From: Saprospiraceae bacterium
GTDB lineage: Bacteria; Bacteroidota; Bacteroidia; Chitinophagales; Saprospiraceae
Direction: 5' to 3'
Assembly (NCBI GenBank): GCA_016714895.1
Contig: JADKBV010000011.1
Coordinates: 1,302,001 to 1,366,000 of the forward strand
Length of the DNA: 64,000 nucleotides
Shown: positions 8,601 through 16,686 of the stretch, piece after piece
Position numbering within the stretch: the stretch's first letter is position 1
Layout: each line of letters opens with the position of its first letter
The notes under the pieces: generated by a model
What the model saw: only the letters and a program-made list of their open reading frames with translations
Databases searched by the model: none
What the model was told of the DNA's origin: nothing
Position numbers and translations under genes: made by a program

Positions 8601-9392
8601 TTACAAGTCTTTAAAGGAAATGTCAAAAATGATATTAGAACAATAAAATCCTGATTTTTCAATTGCTTTTCTTGAAGCAATATTATCAAAAGTCGTTGAA
8701 CAAATTGGTCTTCTAATAGCTTCTAACACTCTGTTTACTTGCATTTTCATGATTTGTGTTGCAATTCCTTTACCTTGAAAATCACGATTTACAATAATTC
8801 CTAAGTCTGCAATTTCGGGCTGGGAATCACTCATCCTACACTCACTTGTTGCTATGATAATATTTGATTCTTTATGCATAAAAATTTCTTTTCGTTCTAC
8901 AAGGTTTTCGGTATAACCAAATGTGTCGTCCATACCAACCTGTTCCTTAAGGAATTTCTTTACTGAAGGTATATCATCTATAGTAACTAACTCAATATTT
9001 ATGTTGGTATCTATATCAATTTTTTGGTTCAAATGCTCAAAACAAAATGTATTTGCCTTCACTGATTTTGAGTGAAACAAACATGAGTTAAATGCAACTG
9101 GTTCATTTGAACTTAAACTTGCCGATTTAATTATCTCTTTTGATATTAATTCCTTAATTACCTTTTCCATCAATGCTAGATAGTCTTTAATAATAAATAT
9201 CTGAGTCAGGCATTTCTCGTCGTTTATACAACAATATCCTATTGTACTAATGTCGTCCTCAATAAGATAATGTTGAGACGAGCCAATGTAGAGTATTTCC
9301 CACATTCCATCAATGGGAGCTGTCAATTCTTGATACAGCTGAGACCTTAAACCATTAATTGTATCTGTGATATCTGTTTTTGTAAATTTCAT
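8601..9392 (-). CDS. GNAT family N-acetyltransferase
   Basis: 263 residues. The C-terminal half is a GNAT domain with the acetyl-CoA-binding motif A in RDFQGKGIATQIM (about residue 208), preceded by the strand IADLGIIV and followed by the ASRKAIEKSGF element. The N-terminal half is a degenerate GNAT-like part, as in double-domain members. The acceptor substrate is unknown. It stands alone between repeat-rich intergenic regions; codon usage is AT-rich like its neighbours. Confidence 0.85.
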   Translation of the reverse strand: MKFTKTDITDTINGLRSQLYQELTAPIDGMWEILYIGSSQHYLIEDDISTIGYCCINDEKCLTQIFIIKDYLALMEKVIKELISKEIIKSASLSSNEPVAFNSCLFHSKSVKANTFCFEHLNQKIDIDTNINIELVTIDDIPSVKKFLKEQVGMDDTFGYTENLVERKEIFMHKESNIIIATSECRMSDSQPEIADLGIIVNRDFQGKGIATQIMKMQVNRVLEAIRRPICSTTFDNIASRKAIEKSGFYCSNIIFDISFKDL

Positions 9393-9635
9393 GCCTTAAT
9401 CCATTTCTTATTTAAGAACTGTAAATTCGGAGGTGTCTTTTGTGTTAAGCACAACATGCTTCTTTGTGCTACAAACCTACGATACACTTGCGGTATTTCC
9501 TAACTTTTTAAAAAATATTTTTTATGGTACTTTTGCCTCTTTAGCTGTCTAAAGGAATGATCACATTCTTTTTGTTTGGAGTAGAACCCGGAAAGGCGGA
9601 TGGGTAATGACGCAAAACTGATTTGTCAACACTAT

Positions 9636-9698
9636 CACTACTTTTGAGCCGGATTTGTCGTCCGGAGGAGAGTGGTCAAAAACGAAATATTTTGATGG
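9636..9698 (+). repeat. Direct repeat, copy 1
   Basis: The 63 bases from CACTACTTTTGAGCCGG to ATATTTTGATGG recur, with a few changes, at 10089-10153 in the same orientation. Both carry the inner element gccggatttgtcgtccggag. Confidence 0.85.
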
Positions 9699-9780
9699 AA
9701 TTCCTCCGCCTCAAGCCGGCGGAGCTCTCACTTTTTTTCTCGTCTTATGGGACGAGACCACAAAAGTAAACAAAAAGGCC

Positions 9781-9942
9781 AGTGCTCTGTCTTGATAACA
9801 AGTTAAATGATAATGGCAGTTATTTTTTTGAAGATCAAGGCAAAAAACGCAGGCATAGCCGTAGCTACAGCGAGTATTTTTAACGCAGAGATTCGAAAAA
9901 AGAACAACATTTCATTAAGTTCTTTATCTGGACAGAGCACTT
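9781..9942. mobile_element. MITE-like inverted-repeat element
   Basis: The left arm 9781-9815 begins AGTGCTCTGTC and the right arm 9908-9942 ends GACAGAGCACT. The outer 11 bases are perfectly inverted, and similarity continues imperfectly for about 35 bases (GATAA, TTAA, TGA and AATG blocks). The interior is non-coding. The shape fits a miniature inverted-repeat element; no transposase matching it is visible in the window. Confidence 0.5.
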
Positions 9943-10088
9943 AGCTCAAAAAAGGTGATTGCGCACATGGGCAGAATATGCCGCAAGAAAGAATTAAACA
10001 AAAGCATTAGTCGTAGCCCGCTTCGCGGTTCCCTCGCTTGGATACCACGTATGGGTTTCCACTTTTTTTCAAAAAGATCGCTCTGTCA

Positions 10089-10153
10089 CACTACTTTTTG
10101 AGCCGGATTTGTCGTCCGGAGGAGAGTGGTCATAAACACAAATATTTTGATGG
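10089..10153 (+). repeat. Direct repeat, copy 2
   Basis: Second copy of the repeat at 9636-9698, with one extra T in the T run and a few substitutions. It ends just before the 3' end of the XRE antitoxin gene. Confidence 0.85.
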
Positions 10154-10169
10154 CATAATTATCTCAGTT

Positions 10170-10484
10170 TTATTCAATGATAATGTTTATTCGTTTACCC
10201 AAACCAAATTCAAAGAGTTTGTAGAGTGTTGAAAGTTGAACATCTGTTTTACCGTTTTCCACTCTTGATATGTAACTTTTTTTAGCACCTATTTTGTCTG
10301 CTAATTGTTCTTGTGTCAAATTGGCTTCTAATCTTTCTTCTTTGAGTAGTTCGCCAATAACATAGGCCTTGGCTTTAGCTTCAAATTCAGTTCGTTTTTC
10401 AGTTCCAATCTGACCATATCGTTTGACCAAATGATCTTCAAATGTTGTTATGTTTTTATTACTGCTTTTCATTAAAATATTCAT
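10170..10484 (-). CDS. XRE-family antitoxin (HigA-like)
   Basis: 104 residues with a C-terminal Cro/C1-type helix-turn-helix: LTQEQLADKIGAKKSYISRV, followed by ENGKTDVQLSTLYKLFE. It is downstream of and overlaps the toxin gene by 26 bases, the toxin-first order typical of HigBA-type modules. It probably neutralises the toxin and represses the shared promoter. An internal ATG at 10472 would shorten the overlap. Confidence 0.85.
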   Translation of the reverse strand: MNILMKSSNKNITTFEDHLVKRYGQIGTEKRTEFEAKAKAYVIGELLKEERLEANLTQEQLADKIGAKKSYISRVENGKTDVQLSTLYKLFEFGLGKRINIIIE

Positions 10485-10797
10485 TTTTGATTTTTATTGC
10501 TTGCTCAATTTCGTTGGCAGGTATTTTTTGAGATTTCTTTGTAAACCCGTTCATGATGACAACTATGTTTTCATTATCATAACAAAAAAAGATTCTAAAG
10601 ATGTTTGAACCTTGTTTTATTCTTAAATAAAACAAATTTTTTTCTTGGGTTGATCCAATATGTTTACTTGGAATTGACCTGATATGTTGTAATAAAAACA
10701 GACCAAAATCAATCTTTTCCTTGACCTTTTCTTCTTGTTTATCGAAAAAATCATAGAAGTAGGCTTTAAAAAAAATCAATTTTCTGATTTGTTCCAT
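10459..10797 (-). CDS. RelE/HigB-like toxin
   Basis: 112 residues, matching the phage-derived Gp49-like/HigB branch of the RelE/ParE superfamily. It has N-terminal helices, then strands with LFYLRIKQGSNIFRIFFCYD and IVVIMNGFTKKSQKIP, where the basic Arg and Lys residues resemble the mRNA-interferase surface. Such toxins cleave mRNA at the ribosome. It is first in a two-gene operon. A well-formed promoter lies so close that the mRNA may be leaderless. Confidence 0.85.
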   Translation of the reverse strand: MEQIRKLIFFKAYFYDFFDKQEEKVKEKIDFGLFLLQHIRSIPSKHIGSTQEKNLFYLRIKQGSNIFRIFFCYDNENIVVIMNGFTKKSQKIPANEIEQAIKIKNEYFNEKQ

Positions 10798-10801
10798 TTT
10801 G

Positions 10802-10832
10802 CAAAGTTAACTAATAGTGGAACAACTAACAA
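10802..10832 (-). promoter_or_regulatory. Promoter of the HigBA-like operon, possibly leaderless
   Basis: On the minus strand TTG (10832-10830), 20 bases, then TAACTTTG (10809-10802) give a full Bacteroidota promoter. The toxin ATG at 10797 begins four bases after the -7 box, so transcription would start at or very near the start codon. Confidence 0.6.
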
Positions 10833-11198
10833 ATGTTTTTACAAATTTATTTCTAATCCGGGATATCTTACTTAGCCATCCTTCAAAAAATACCTTTAAC
10901 TCTATACTTTCTAATACCAAATAGTTATATTTGTAAGATTAGACAATCCCACACTATTACTGGAATTGTCTCATGATTTATTAAGTTTTCCCTAGTTCAA
11001 TCCTGTATGCTGGCGGCTGTTAGCTAAGAAGTATTGTTTAAAATGTAACAAAATGGTCTTTTTATGCACAACTTCAGAATTCATGATTGCATCCCCAATA
11101 TATTCACCTACCTATCCACTTAAAATTTTAACCACTCATCTTACTTCTATACTAGCCCATATTTTTTAATATCACCAAAATAACCACGCATGTTTGCT

Positions 11199-11661
11199 GG
11201 TTTTTTTTGTTTTGATCAAAATTACATGAATGTTGGGGACTTTTTGACAAAAACGAAGAGATTTACGTGAATAATGGGCGCTCTTTGACAAAAACAAAGA
11301 GATTTTCATGAATAATGGAAGGTCGTATACAATTATCGGCGATTTATACATGATATTTTGGCCAATATTTTCATTATCGTCACAATATTCACGTAAAACC
11401 GGTCGATATTTTCATTTTTGTCACAATATTCACGTAAATCCGGTCATTTTTCTCGTTATCGCCAAAATATTCATGTAAAAATGATCATTTATCTGAATAT
11501 CGCTGATTTATGCATGTAAAAATGGCCATATTTCTGATTATCGTCAAAATATACATGTCAAAATGATCATTTCTCTGATTATCGCCAAAATGTGCATGTA
11601 AAAATGGCCATATTTCTGATTATCGTCAAAATATACATGTTAAACTGGTCGTTTCTCTGAT
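11199..11661. repeat. Two-armed 41-bp tandem repeat array
   Basis: Eight contiguous degenerate units of exactly 41 bp run from 11334 to 11661, each beginning TATCGYCAAAATAT or a variant and containing CATGTAAAAATG-like and TTTCTGAT blocks. Three more 41-bp units at 11199-11321 contain GATTTACGTGAATAATGG, the reverse complement of the ATTCACGTAAATC core of the second arm. The arms meet at a 12-bp junction (11322-11333) containing the palindrome GTATAC. There are no spacers, so it is not CRISPR. Confidence 0.8.
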
Positions 11662-11875
11662 TATCGCCAAAACCGTTTAGTTTGGTTTGGGTTGTTGAAT
11701 GTTTCAATAATAAACAAACCATGATATACATTCGATACTTTTTGTAATAGTCCAAACCGAACTTTTTATTAGGGCAAAAATCAATTATTTCCCCCGTTTT
11801 ACCCTCAAATTATCTTAAAATTCCCTTAAAACAGGAATTAAAACGTTAAAAAGAGTTAAGATTTGAATTACCCTC

Positions 11876-11907
11876 TTGACAGATAAAATATTTTGACATT
11901 ATATTTG
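11876..11907 (+). promoter_or_regulatory. Promoter upstream of the DUF6261-like gene
   Basis: TTG at 11876-11878, 21 bases, then TATATTTG at 11900-11907, followed by a leader of about 205 bases to the ATG at 12119. The long leader could carry regulation, but no known riboswitch was recognised. Confidence 0.5.
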
Positions 11908-12118
11908 TCCCATCAAGTTTAAAGAAACTGAAAATTATTGTCATCAGGAAAATTACCCGCCTTCACAAATCTGAAACTGTTAAACGGATTTGTGAGATTA
12001 GATCAAAGGACACTGTATTCCTCACTCTATTTTTCTGTCTGGCATTTTGGCTTTTAACAGCCCAACTAACGAAGGATTATCTTATTTTTATTATTTAATT
12101 ATTAAAAAATTTATTTTT

Positions 12119-12913
12119 ATGAAAGTTCTGAAAAATGCCATGACAGGCAATTACACAACGGGAGAAATCATTCAATTTTCTACTAATGTTTCTTACGTCT
12201 ACAACGAGTCAGACACCGAGGCTTTAAAACTCAAAGATCGGGTAGACGCTCTGATTCAGGCTACTTCGGTCCTGGATGAAGTGTTTTTGACACCCGCCGG
12301 TACCGAAAAATCCGGTGATGTAAAACAGGTCAATATTGACAGACGTGATGTGATGACAGGTTTAAATTACTATTTGAGATCTTTCACCAAATCAAAAGAT
12401 GAGGCAAAAAAAAATGCAGCAGATGTTCTTTTGAAAAACATTAAAACAAACTGCAAAAAGATCAACAGTATCAGTTACCAGGACAGAACAGCGCAGGTAA
12501 ATGCGTTGCATAAAGATTGGACCACAGAGACCAATCTGAAGGAAGCGATCATTTTATTGGGAGTGACCGAAAGATTGGAAGAACTGAAAAATTTGAACGA
12601 CGAGTTTGATGCTTTGTTTCTTTCCAACTCCAGAACGTTGAAGCCAAACTCCGGCATTCTAGAAAAAAGAGCTGCCGTCCTGGACGCTTACCGCCTGCTG
12701 ATCCGCGACACAGAAGCATTTTCGTTTGTTGCTGAAGACAAAACACCTTATCAAAACCTGATCAGGGAGGTAAACAATGTCATCACCCGATATAATGCTC
12801 CGGTAAAACAACGTAAAGCAATAAGAAAATCAAATCAGAAAGAAACAGCAGGTACGGTTTTAAACACCAAACAAAACAATACCGGTTCAAATCCGAAAGA
12901 TTCTGAAGAATAA
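12119..12913 (+). CDS. DUF6261-like protein of unknown function
   Basis: 264 residues from the ATG at 12119; the frame is open from a TTG at 12047 but that start would precede an AT-rich leader. The protein is mostly helical, with no signal peptide or membrane segment, and a Lys/Asn/Thr-rich disordered tail after about residue 225. Size and layout recall DUF6261 proteins of Bacteroidota, an uncharacterised family. It is monocistronic, with its own promoter and a terminator just downstream. Confidence 0.6.
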   Translation: MKVLKNAMTGNYTTGEIIQFSTNVSYVYNESDTEALKLKDRVDALIQATSVLDEVFLTPAGTEKSGDVKQVNIDRRDVMTGLNYYLRSFTKSKDEAKKNAADVLLKNIKTNCKKINSISYQDRTAQVNALHKDWTTETNLKEAIILLGVTERLEELKNLNDEFDALFLSNSRTLKPNSGILEKRAAVLDAYRLLIRDTEAFSFVAEDKTPYQNLIREVNNVITRYNAPVKQRKAIRKSNQKETAGTVLNTKQNNTGSNPKDSEE

Positions 12914-12954
12914 AGATACGGGTAAATTTTAATGTTATTTAATAAAGATTGGAA

Positions 12955-12985
12955 GCCTGTGACCAAAAGTCACGGGCTTTTGTTA
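12955..12985 (+). terminator. Rho-independent terminator
   Basis: The stem GCCTGTGAC / GTCACGGGC (one G-T pair) around the loop CAAAA is followed by TTTTGTTATATTTTT. It lies 42 bases after the stop of the DUF6261-like gene. Confidence 0.8.
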
Positions 12986-13044
12986 TATTTTTAAAAAAAA
13001 TACAACAAACCGGATTACAACAAAATTTGTGTTTTTACTGAACA

Positions 13045-13794
13045 CTACATCATCCTTATCACCAACACCATTCCCACAAATGCCGTCATCCAAAACAACC
13101 ATAATTGCCACCTGTTCTGGCAATCTGTAAGGTCAGCGATCACTTCGACCCAACGGAGGGGTATGTAAAAAAAGACAAAAAATATAATCAACATCGGAAG
13201 ATGTCCCCCGATGTTTTCTGCATTCATTCCCATAAATTGCCTTCGGAATACCCACATCAATCCCGTAGTAAAAAATGTCACAGACAAAAAAAGAATCAAC
13301 CGGTAAAACCATAATTTTGGAATAATAACTTTGGTCGTTCCCGGGATTAAGGTGTGTCCAACCAATTTTGCTTCAGTATACAAAATGATACTGCCGGTCA
13401 CATACACCGGAATTTTACCATACCCATCCAGATTTTTATAAGGGAAACCCAACCATTCATATATTTCATAAAAAAGCGGCATAAATAAAAATTCCATTTT
13501 AAAATAGGTCCGCCAGATGAAGACCATCAGCAACAATATTCCAAAAAACCAGGTTTTGGTAAATTTTTTCCACACCTCTTTTTGGTCCTCTCCCATCTGT
13601 TGAAGTTCACAACGGAGGATATAGAGATTGGCCTTGTGTTCTATCGGTATCAGAAAACATAAGATCAATGTCATAAACAAGGGCATTTTAAAATCTGCCT
13701 CAGCCGTATTCATTTTTACCAGCCACGTACTAAAAAGATATCCAACACCTAGGAGTAATACATTAAAGACCAATCCTCTGTAACCTCTCAACAT
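13045..13794 (-). CDS. Polytopic membrane protein of unknown function
   Basis: About 249 residues with some six hydrophobic segments separated by short basic loops. No catalytic motif was recognised. The ATG at 13794 overlaps the upstream gene's stop by 7 bases (translational coupling); an upstream alternative at 13827 would lengthen the overlap. It forms a pair with the YhhN-like gene and sits at the end of the sensor kinase cluster. Confidence 0.65.
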   Translation of the reverse strand: MLRGYRGLVFNVLLLGVGYLFSTWLVKMNTAEADFKMPLFMTLILCFLIPIEHKANLYILRCELQQMGEDQKEVWKKFTKTWFFGILLLMVFIWRTYFKMEFLFMPLFYEIYEWLGFPYKNLDGYGKIPVYVTGSIILYTEAKLVGHTLIPGTTKVIIPKLWFYRLILFLSVTFFTTGLMWVFRRQFMGMNAENIGGHLPMLIIFFVFFYIPLRWVEVIADLTDCQNRWQLWLFWMTAFVGMVLVIRMM

Positions 13795-14522
13795 GTTGTT
13801 ACTTCCTGTTTTTGATATCCCGACCATGCCAACAACAACAATGAAGGTGTGTAAAACAAACCGGTTGTGGTTCTGATAAAATGAACTAAGGAAGATTCGG
13901 GAAAAATAAGTGGAAGCAATACAGTAATATCACACAACAAAAACAAAACCATACCCCAAAAGATAAAAACAGAAACATTTCCGGAACATTCATCTTTGTA
14001 TCGTGACACATAAGCCATAAAACAAGACAAAATCAACAGGGCGGCATATATGTAAATGGCCTCTTTAAAAGGATGGCCTTTTAATAAAGGTTGCAACCAA
14101 AAATAAATACCACCGTACAATAAAATACTAATCCCTAAAGGAAAAATGTAATCTCTCACCTGTGTGATAAAAAAAGATATTGCCGGAGCGTGTCGTATGA
14201 TCAGCAATATTTGCATTACCATAAAAAATAAAATGCCGAAAATCAGATTTCCTTCAATGATGATAAACCAATCGGCGATGACAACAAATACAAATGCAAC
14301 GACCAACCATCTTTGTAAATCTGTGGCAACCTGATTTTTATACATCAGAAGAACGAATAAAAAAATGATGGACGTCCTGCCAAATCTTAAGATTTCACTC
14401 GCCGTATTGGGTTGGTTATGGGTATGTTGATACCACCACAAAATATCAACCCATAAACATATCAGAGTCATCAAAACGGCAACGGAGCTAAGGCCGGCAT
14501 ACAAACGTAGAGGGTTTTTCAT
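13788..14522 (-). CDS. Membrane protein, possibly YhhN/lysoplasmalogenase-like
   Basis: 244 residues with about eight hydrophobic segments. VVIADWFIIIEG, the following segment ending in an Arg-His, and a late FLLCDITVLL resemble the Asp-bearing helices of the YhhN/TMEM86 lysoplasmalogenase family, which hydrolyses lysoplasmalogen; this match is tentative. It starts three bases after the histidine kinase gene ends and overlaps the next membrane protein, so the three look co-transcribed. Confidence 0.5.
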   Translation of the reverse strand: MKNPLRLYAGLSSVAVLMTLICLWVDILWWYQHTHNQPNTASEILRFGRTSIIFLFVLLMYKNQVATDLQRWLVVAFVFVVIADWFIIIEGNLIFGILFFMVMQILLIIRHAPAISFFITQVRDYIFPLGISILLYGGIYFWLQPLLKGHPFKEAIYIYAALLILSCFMAYVSRYKDECSGNVSVFIFWGMVLFLLCDITVLLPLIFPESSLVHFIRTTTGLFYTPSLLLLAWSGYQKQEVTTC

Positions 14523-14524
14523 AC

Positions 14525-16381
14525 TTACAAGGGCAGTAAGATGGTAAAGGTCGTGCCTTTGCCGGTTGCGGATTCGACCAAAATGTCCCCTTGATGTTCT
14601 TTAATGATGGCATAACTGATCGCCAACCCCAAACCGGTGCCTTTGCCGACTTCTTTGGTGGTAAAAAACGGTTCGAAGATCTTTTTTTGTGTCGTTTCGT
14701 CCATGCCGGGACCATTGTCGCTGATTTTAATGCAACAATATTTCCCTTCCAAAGAGGTTTGTATCCTGATTTTCCCTGTTTGCGGCATAGCCTGGACGGC
14801 ATTGTCCAAAATATTGAGAAAAACCTGATTGATTTTGCTTACATTACACGTAATAGGTTGGCCAAACTGATAGTTTTTTTCGACATTAATTTTGTCTTTC
14901 ATCTTGTGATGCAACAGGGTCAGGGCTGCATCCAGTCCTTCTTCGGGTTTATAGGATTGTTTGATGTCGCCACCATCTCTGACAAATGTTTTTAGTCCCA
15001 AAATAATATCAGAAGTTCTCTGCGAGCCATTGGTCATGGTATTCAGCAGGGTTTTGCATTCAAGCATGATATTTTCCAGATCCGTTTTTTGCAATATTTC
15101 TTCGATTTTTATAAAATCCGGTGTTTCGTTTTTTTTCATCCCGACCAAAGCGGTAAACAAAGGAAGTAATTCTTCATAATCCATCGTAAGTGCTTCGGCG
15201 CAGGCATGCATCGAACTGACCGGATTGTTGAGTTCGTGGGCAATCCCTGCGGTCATCACACCGATGGAAGCCATCTTTTCGGTATGAACGAGGTGATGGT
15301 GGGATTCTTCGAGGTTTTTGAGTAATTCTTCTTTTTCGGCCAGTAACATTTTGGTCTGTGCCTGTTCTTTTTCGAGAGAAGCAAGGATTTTATTTCTGGT
15401 AAAAAAAAGATAAATCAGAAATCCGGACAACAGCAGCAGCAATACAATTCCCATCGTCAGCACCTGACGGGTTTGTGCATTTTTGCGGTTTTCAATGTCC
15501 ATCCTGCGCAGTTCGTTTTCTCTTTCTTTTAGTTCGATGGCCGCAGTGAGATCTTCCGATTTTAAAGTCATTGATTCAGCGGTGTGAAGCTGATTGACTT
15601 CCGTGTACTTTTCCAAAAAACCTAAAGCCTCGCCAACATCATTTCTTTTTTTATACAATTCATACATAGATAAGTAAGCGGTGAGTTGGTAGTTTCTAGA
15701 GTCAACGCGCGTACATTCTTTGATGGCCCTGTTGAATACCGCTGAAGCATCCTCATCCCGACCGGTCGCCATGTACAATTGGCCGAGTTTGACCAATGAC
15801 AATCCGATGGTGCGGTATCTTTTGATGGTGTCAGCAGCCTGGAGTGCGAGGAGATACGTTTTTTCTGCTTCGTCGTACTTTTTCCATTCCATATACGTGT
15901 CACCAAGACCGAGGTAGGAAATGACCAAACCTTCGTAGTTTTTTTGTTTTTTCCTTTTGGGAATATCTTTGAGGTAAAAGGATTCTGCTTTGGCGTAATC
16001 ACCTTTGAGGCGATAGATATCTGCGTACAGTGTAGATATGATACCCAATCTGAAAGTATCTTTTAATTCTTTTTTGAGAGACAGAGATTTTTCGAGGTAT
16101 TGTTCTGCGGTTTCGAGTTCTCCAAGTTGTATATACGCTTTGCTGATGTCGTTGTACACTTCGGGAATAGCTTTGCGCGTTGTGTCGTATTTTTCCAATA
16201 AAGACAAAGCTTTTTGTTGCCATTCGAGCGCCAGGAAGTTTCTGTTTTCAGTAGTGTAAAAACCTCCCAAACGGGAACATGTTTTGGCTACCCACACACT
16301 ATCCTTTCCAAGTTGTCCGAATCGTACAGCTTCGAGAAAGGACCGTTCGGCGCTACCCATATGTCCGATGTACTGATACAT
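14525..16381 (-). CDS. TPR-containing sensor histidine kinase, main part
   Basis: 618 residues from the first ATG in this frame. Residues about 1-265 are tetratricopeptide repeats (LGDTYMEWKKYDEAEKTYLL, LGQLYMATGRDEDASAVFNR). A transmembrane helix follows near 305-325, then a coiled coil. The kinase core has the H-box AGIAHELNNPVSS, the N-box NILDNAVQAMP, and the G boxes DNGPGM, FEPFFTTK and GKGTGLGLAIS. It would autophosphorylate in response to a periplasmic signal; no response regulator is adjacent. The true start is upstream, at 16626, in another frame (see the fragment entry). Confidence 0.9.
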   Translation of the reverse strand: MYQYIGHMGSAERSFLEAVRFGQLGKDSVWVAKTCSRLGGFYTTENRNFLALEWQQKALSLLEKYDTTRKAIPEVYNDISKAYIQLGELETAEQYLEKSLSLKKELKDTFRLGIISTLYADIYRLKGDYAKAESFYLKDIPKRKKQKNYEGLVISYLGLGDTYMEWKKYDEAEKTYLLALQAADTIKRYRTIGLSLVKLGQLYMATGRDEDASAVFNRAIKECTRVDSRNYQLTAYLSMYELYKKRNDVGEALGFLEKYTEVNQLHTAESMTLKSEDLTAAIELKERENELRRMDIENRKNAQTRQVLTMGIVLLLLLSGFLIYLFFTRNKILASLEKEQAQTKMLLAEKEELLKNLEESHHHLVHTEKMASIGVMTAGIAHELNNPVSSMHACAEALTMDYEELLPLFTALVGMKKNETPDFIKIEEILQKTDLENIMLECKTLLNTMTNGSQRTSDIILGLKTFVRDGGDIKQSYKPEEGLDAALTLLHHKMKDKINVEKNYQFGQPITCNVSKINQVFLNILDNAVQAMPQTGKIRIQTSLEGKYCCIKISDNGPGMDETTQKKIFEPFFTTKEVGKGTGLGLAISYAIIKEHQGDILVESATGKGTTFTILLPL

Positions 16382-16386
16382 TTTGC

Positions 16387-16626
16387 CTATGGTCTTGTAT
16401 TGTTCTGCGACAAGATGATATAAACCACCTTTAATAAAGTGTCTTTGAGAAGGAGGGCACGCTGTATGTCAATCTGTTGGGTAAAAACATTGCCTTTGCC
16501 AAATTTTTGTTCGTACCAATCCACCCTTTTTTGTAAAAAGTCAGGAGATTGTCCGTTTGCTGCCATCACATAAAATATCGTAACCGCACAAAAAATGATG
16601 TTTCGCAAACGGACTGCTCCTGCCAT
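16387..16626 (-). pseudogene. Frameshifted 5' part of the TPR histidine kinase gene
   Basis: This fragment supplies the signal peptide (MAGAVRLRNIIFCAVTIFYV) and the start of the TPR region, then stops at 16387. Reading through in the kinase frame just upstream of 16381 gives GGLYHLVAEQYKTIGK, a natural TPR continuation. Restoring one base in the A run (TTT at 16430-16432 on the plus strand) would join both parts into one protein of about 700 residues. So this is a single-base frameshift: a real mutation, phase variation or a sequencing error. Confidence 0.8.
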
Positions 16627-16686
16627 AAGGTGTATCTTTAGAATTATAAGTGCAAATCTAAACGTAAAATTAAACCATACATCATG

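Larger units (their letters stand above)
9393..10169. other. Intergenic region with repeats and hairpins
   Basis: 777 bases with no supported gene. It holds two copies of a 63-65 bp direct repeat (9636 and 10089), a long inverted-repeat element (9781-9942), and two GC-rich hairpins: CTCCGCC...GGCGGAG around 9703-9724 and CTCGTC...GACGAG around 9739-9756. It looks like a landing site of non-autonomous mobile or extragenic repeats. Confidence 0.6.
10798..12118. other. Long intergenic region with a tandem array
   Basis: About 1.3 kb between the toxin gene and the DUF6261-like gene. It contains the toxin promoter at the left, nothing recognisable at 10835-11198, the 41-bp array at 11199-11661, and a promoter plus long leader at 11876-12118. 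No coding capacity was seen. Confidence 0.65.

Noticed and set aside
11334..11661. CRISPR array
   Set aside because: Units are contiguous with no unique spacers, all positions vary, and no cas genes are near.
12047..12118. Upstream TTG start for the DUF6261-like protein
   Set aside because: The extension encodes an AT-rich leader (FYYLIIKKFIF) just before a proper ATG; it is more likely untranslated.
14591..14995. Plus-strand frame over the kinase ATPase domain
   Set aside because: The minus strand has all histidine kinase motifs; the plus frame is antisense with no motif.
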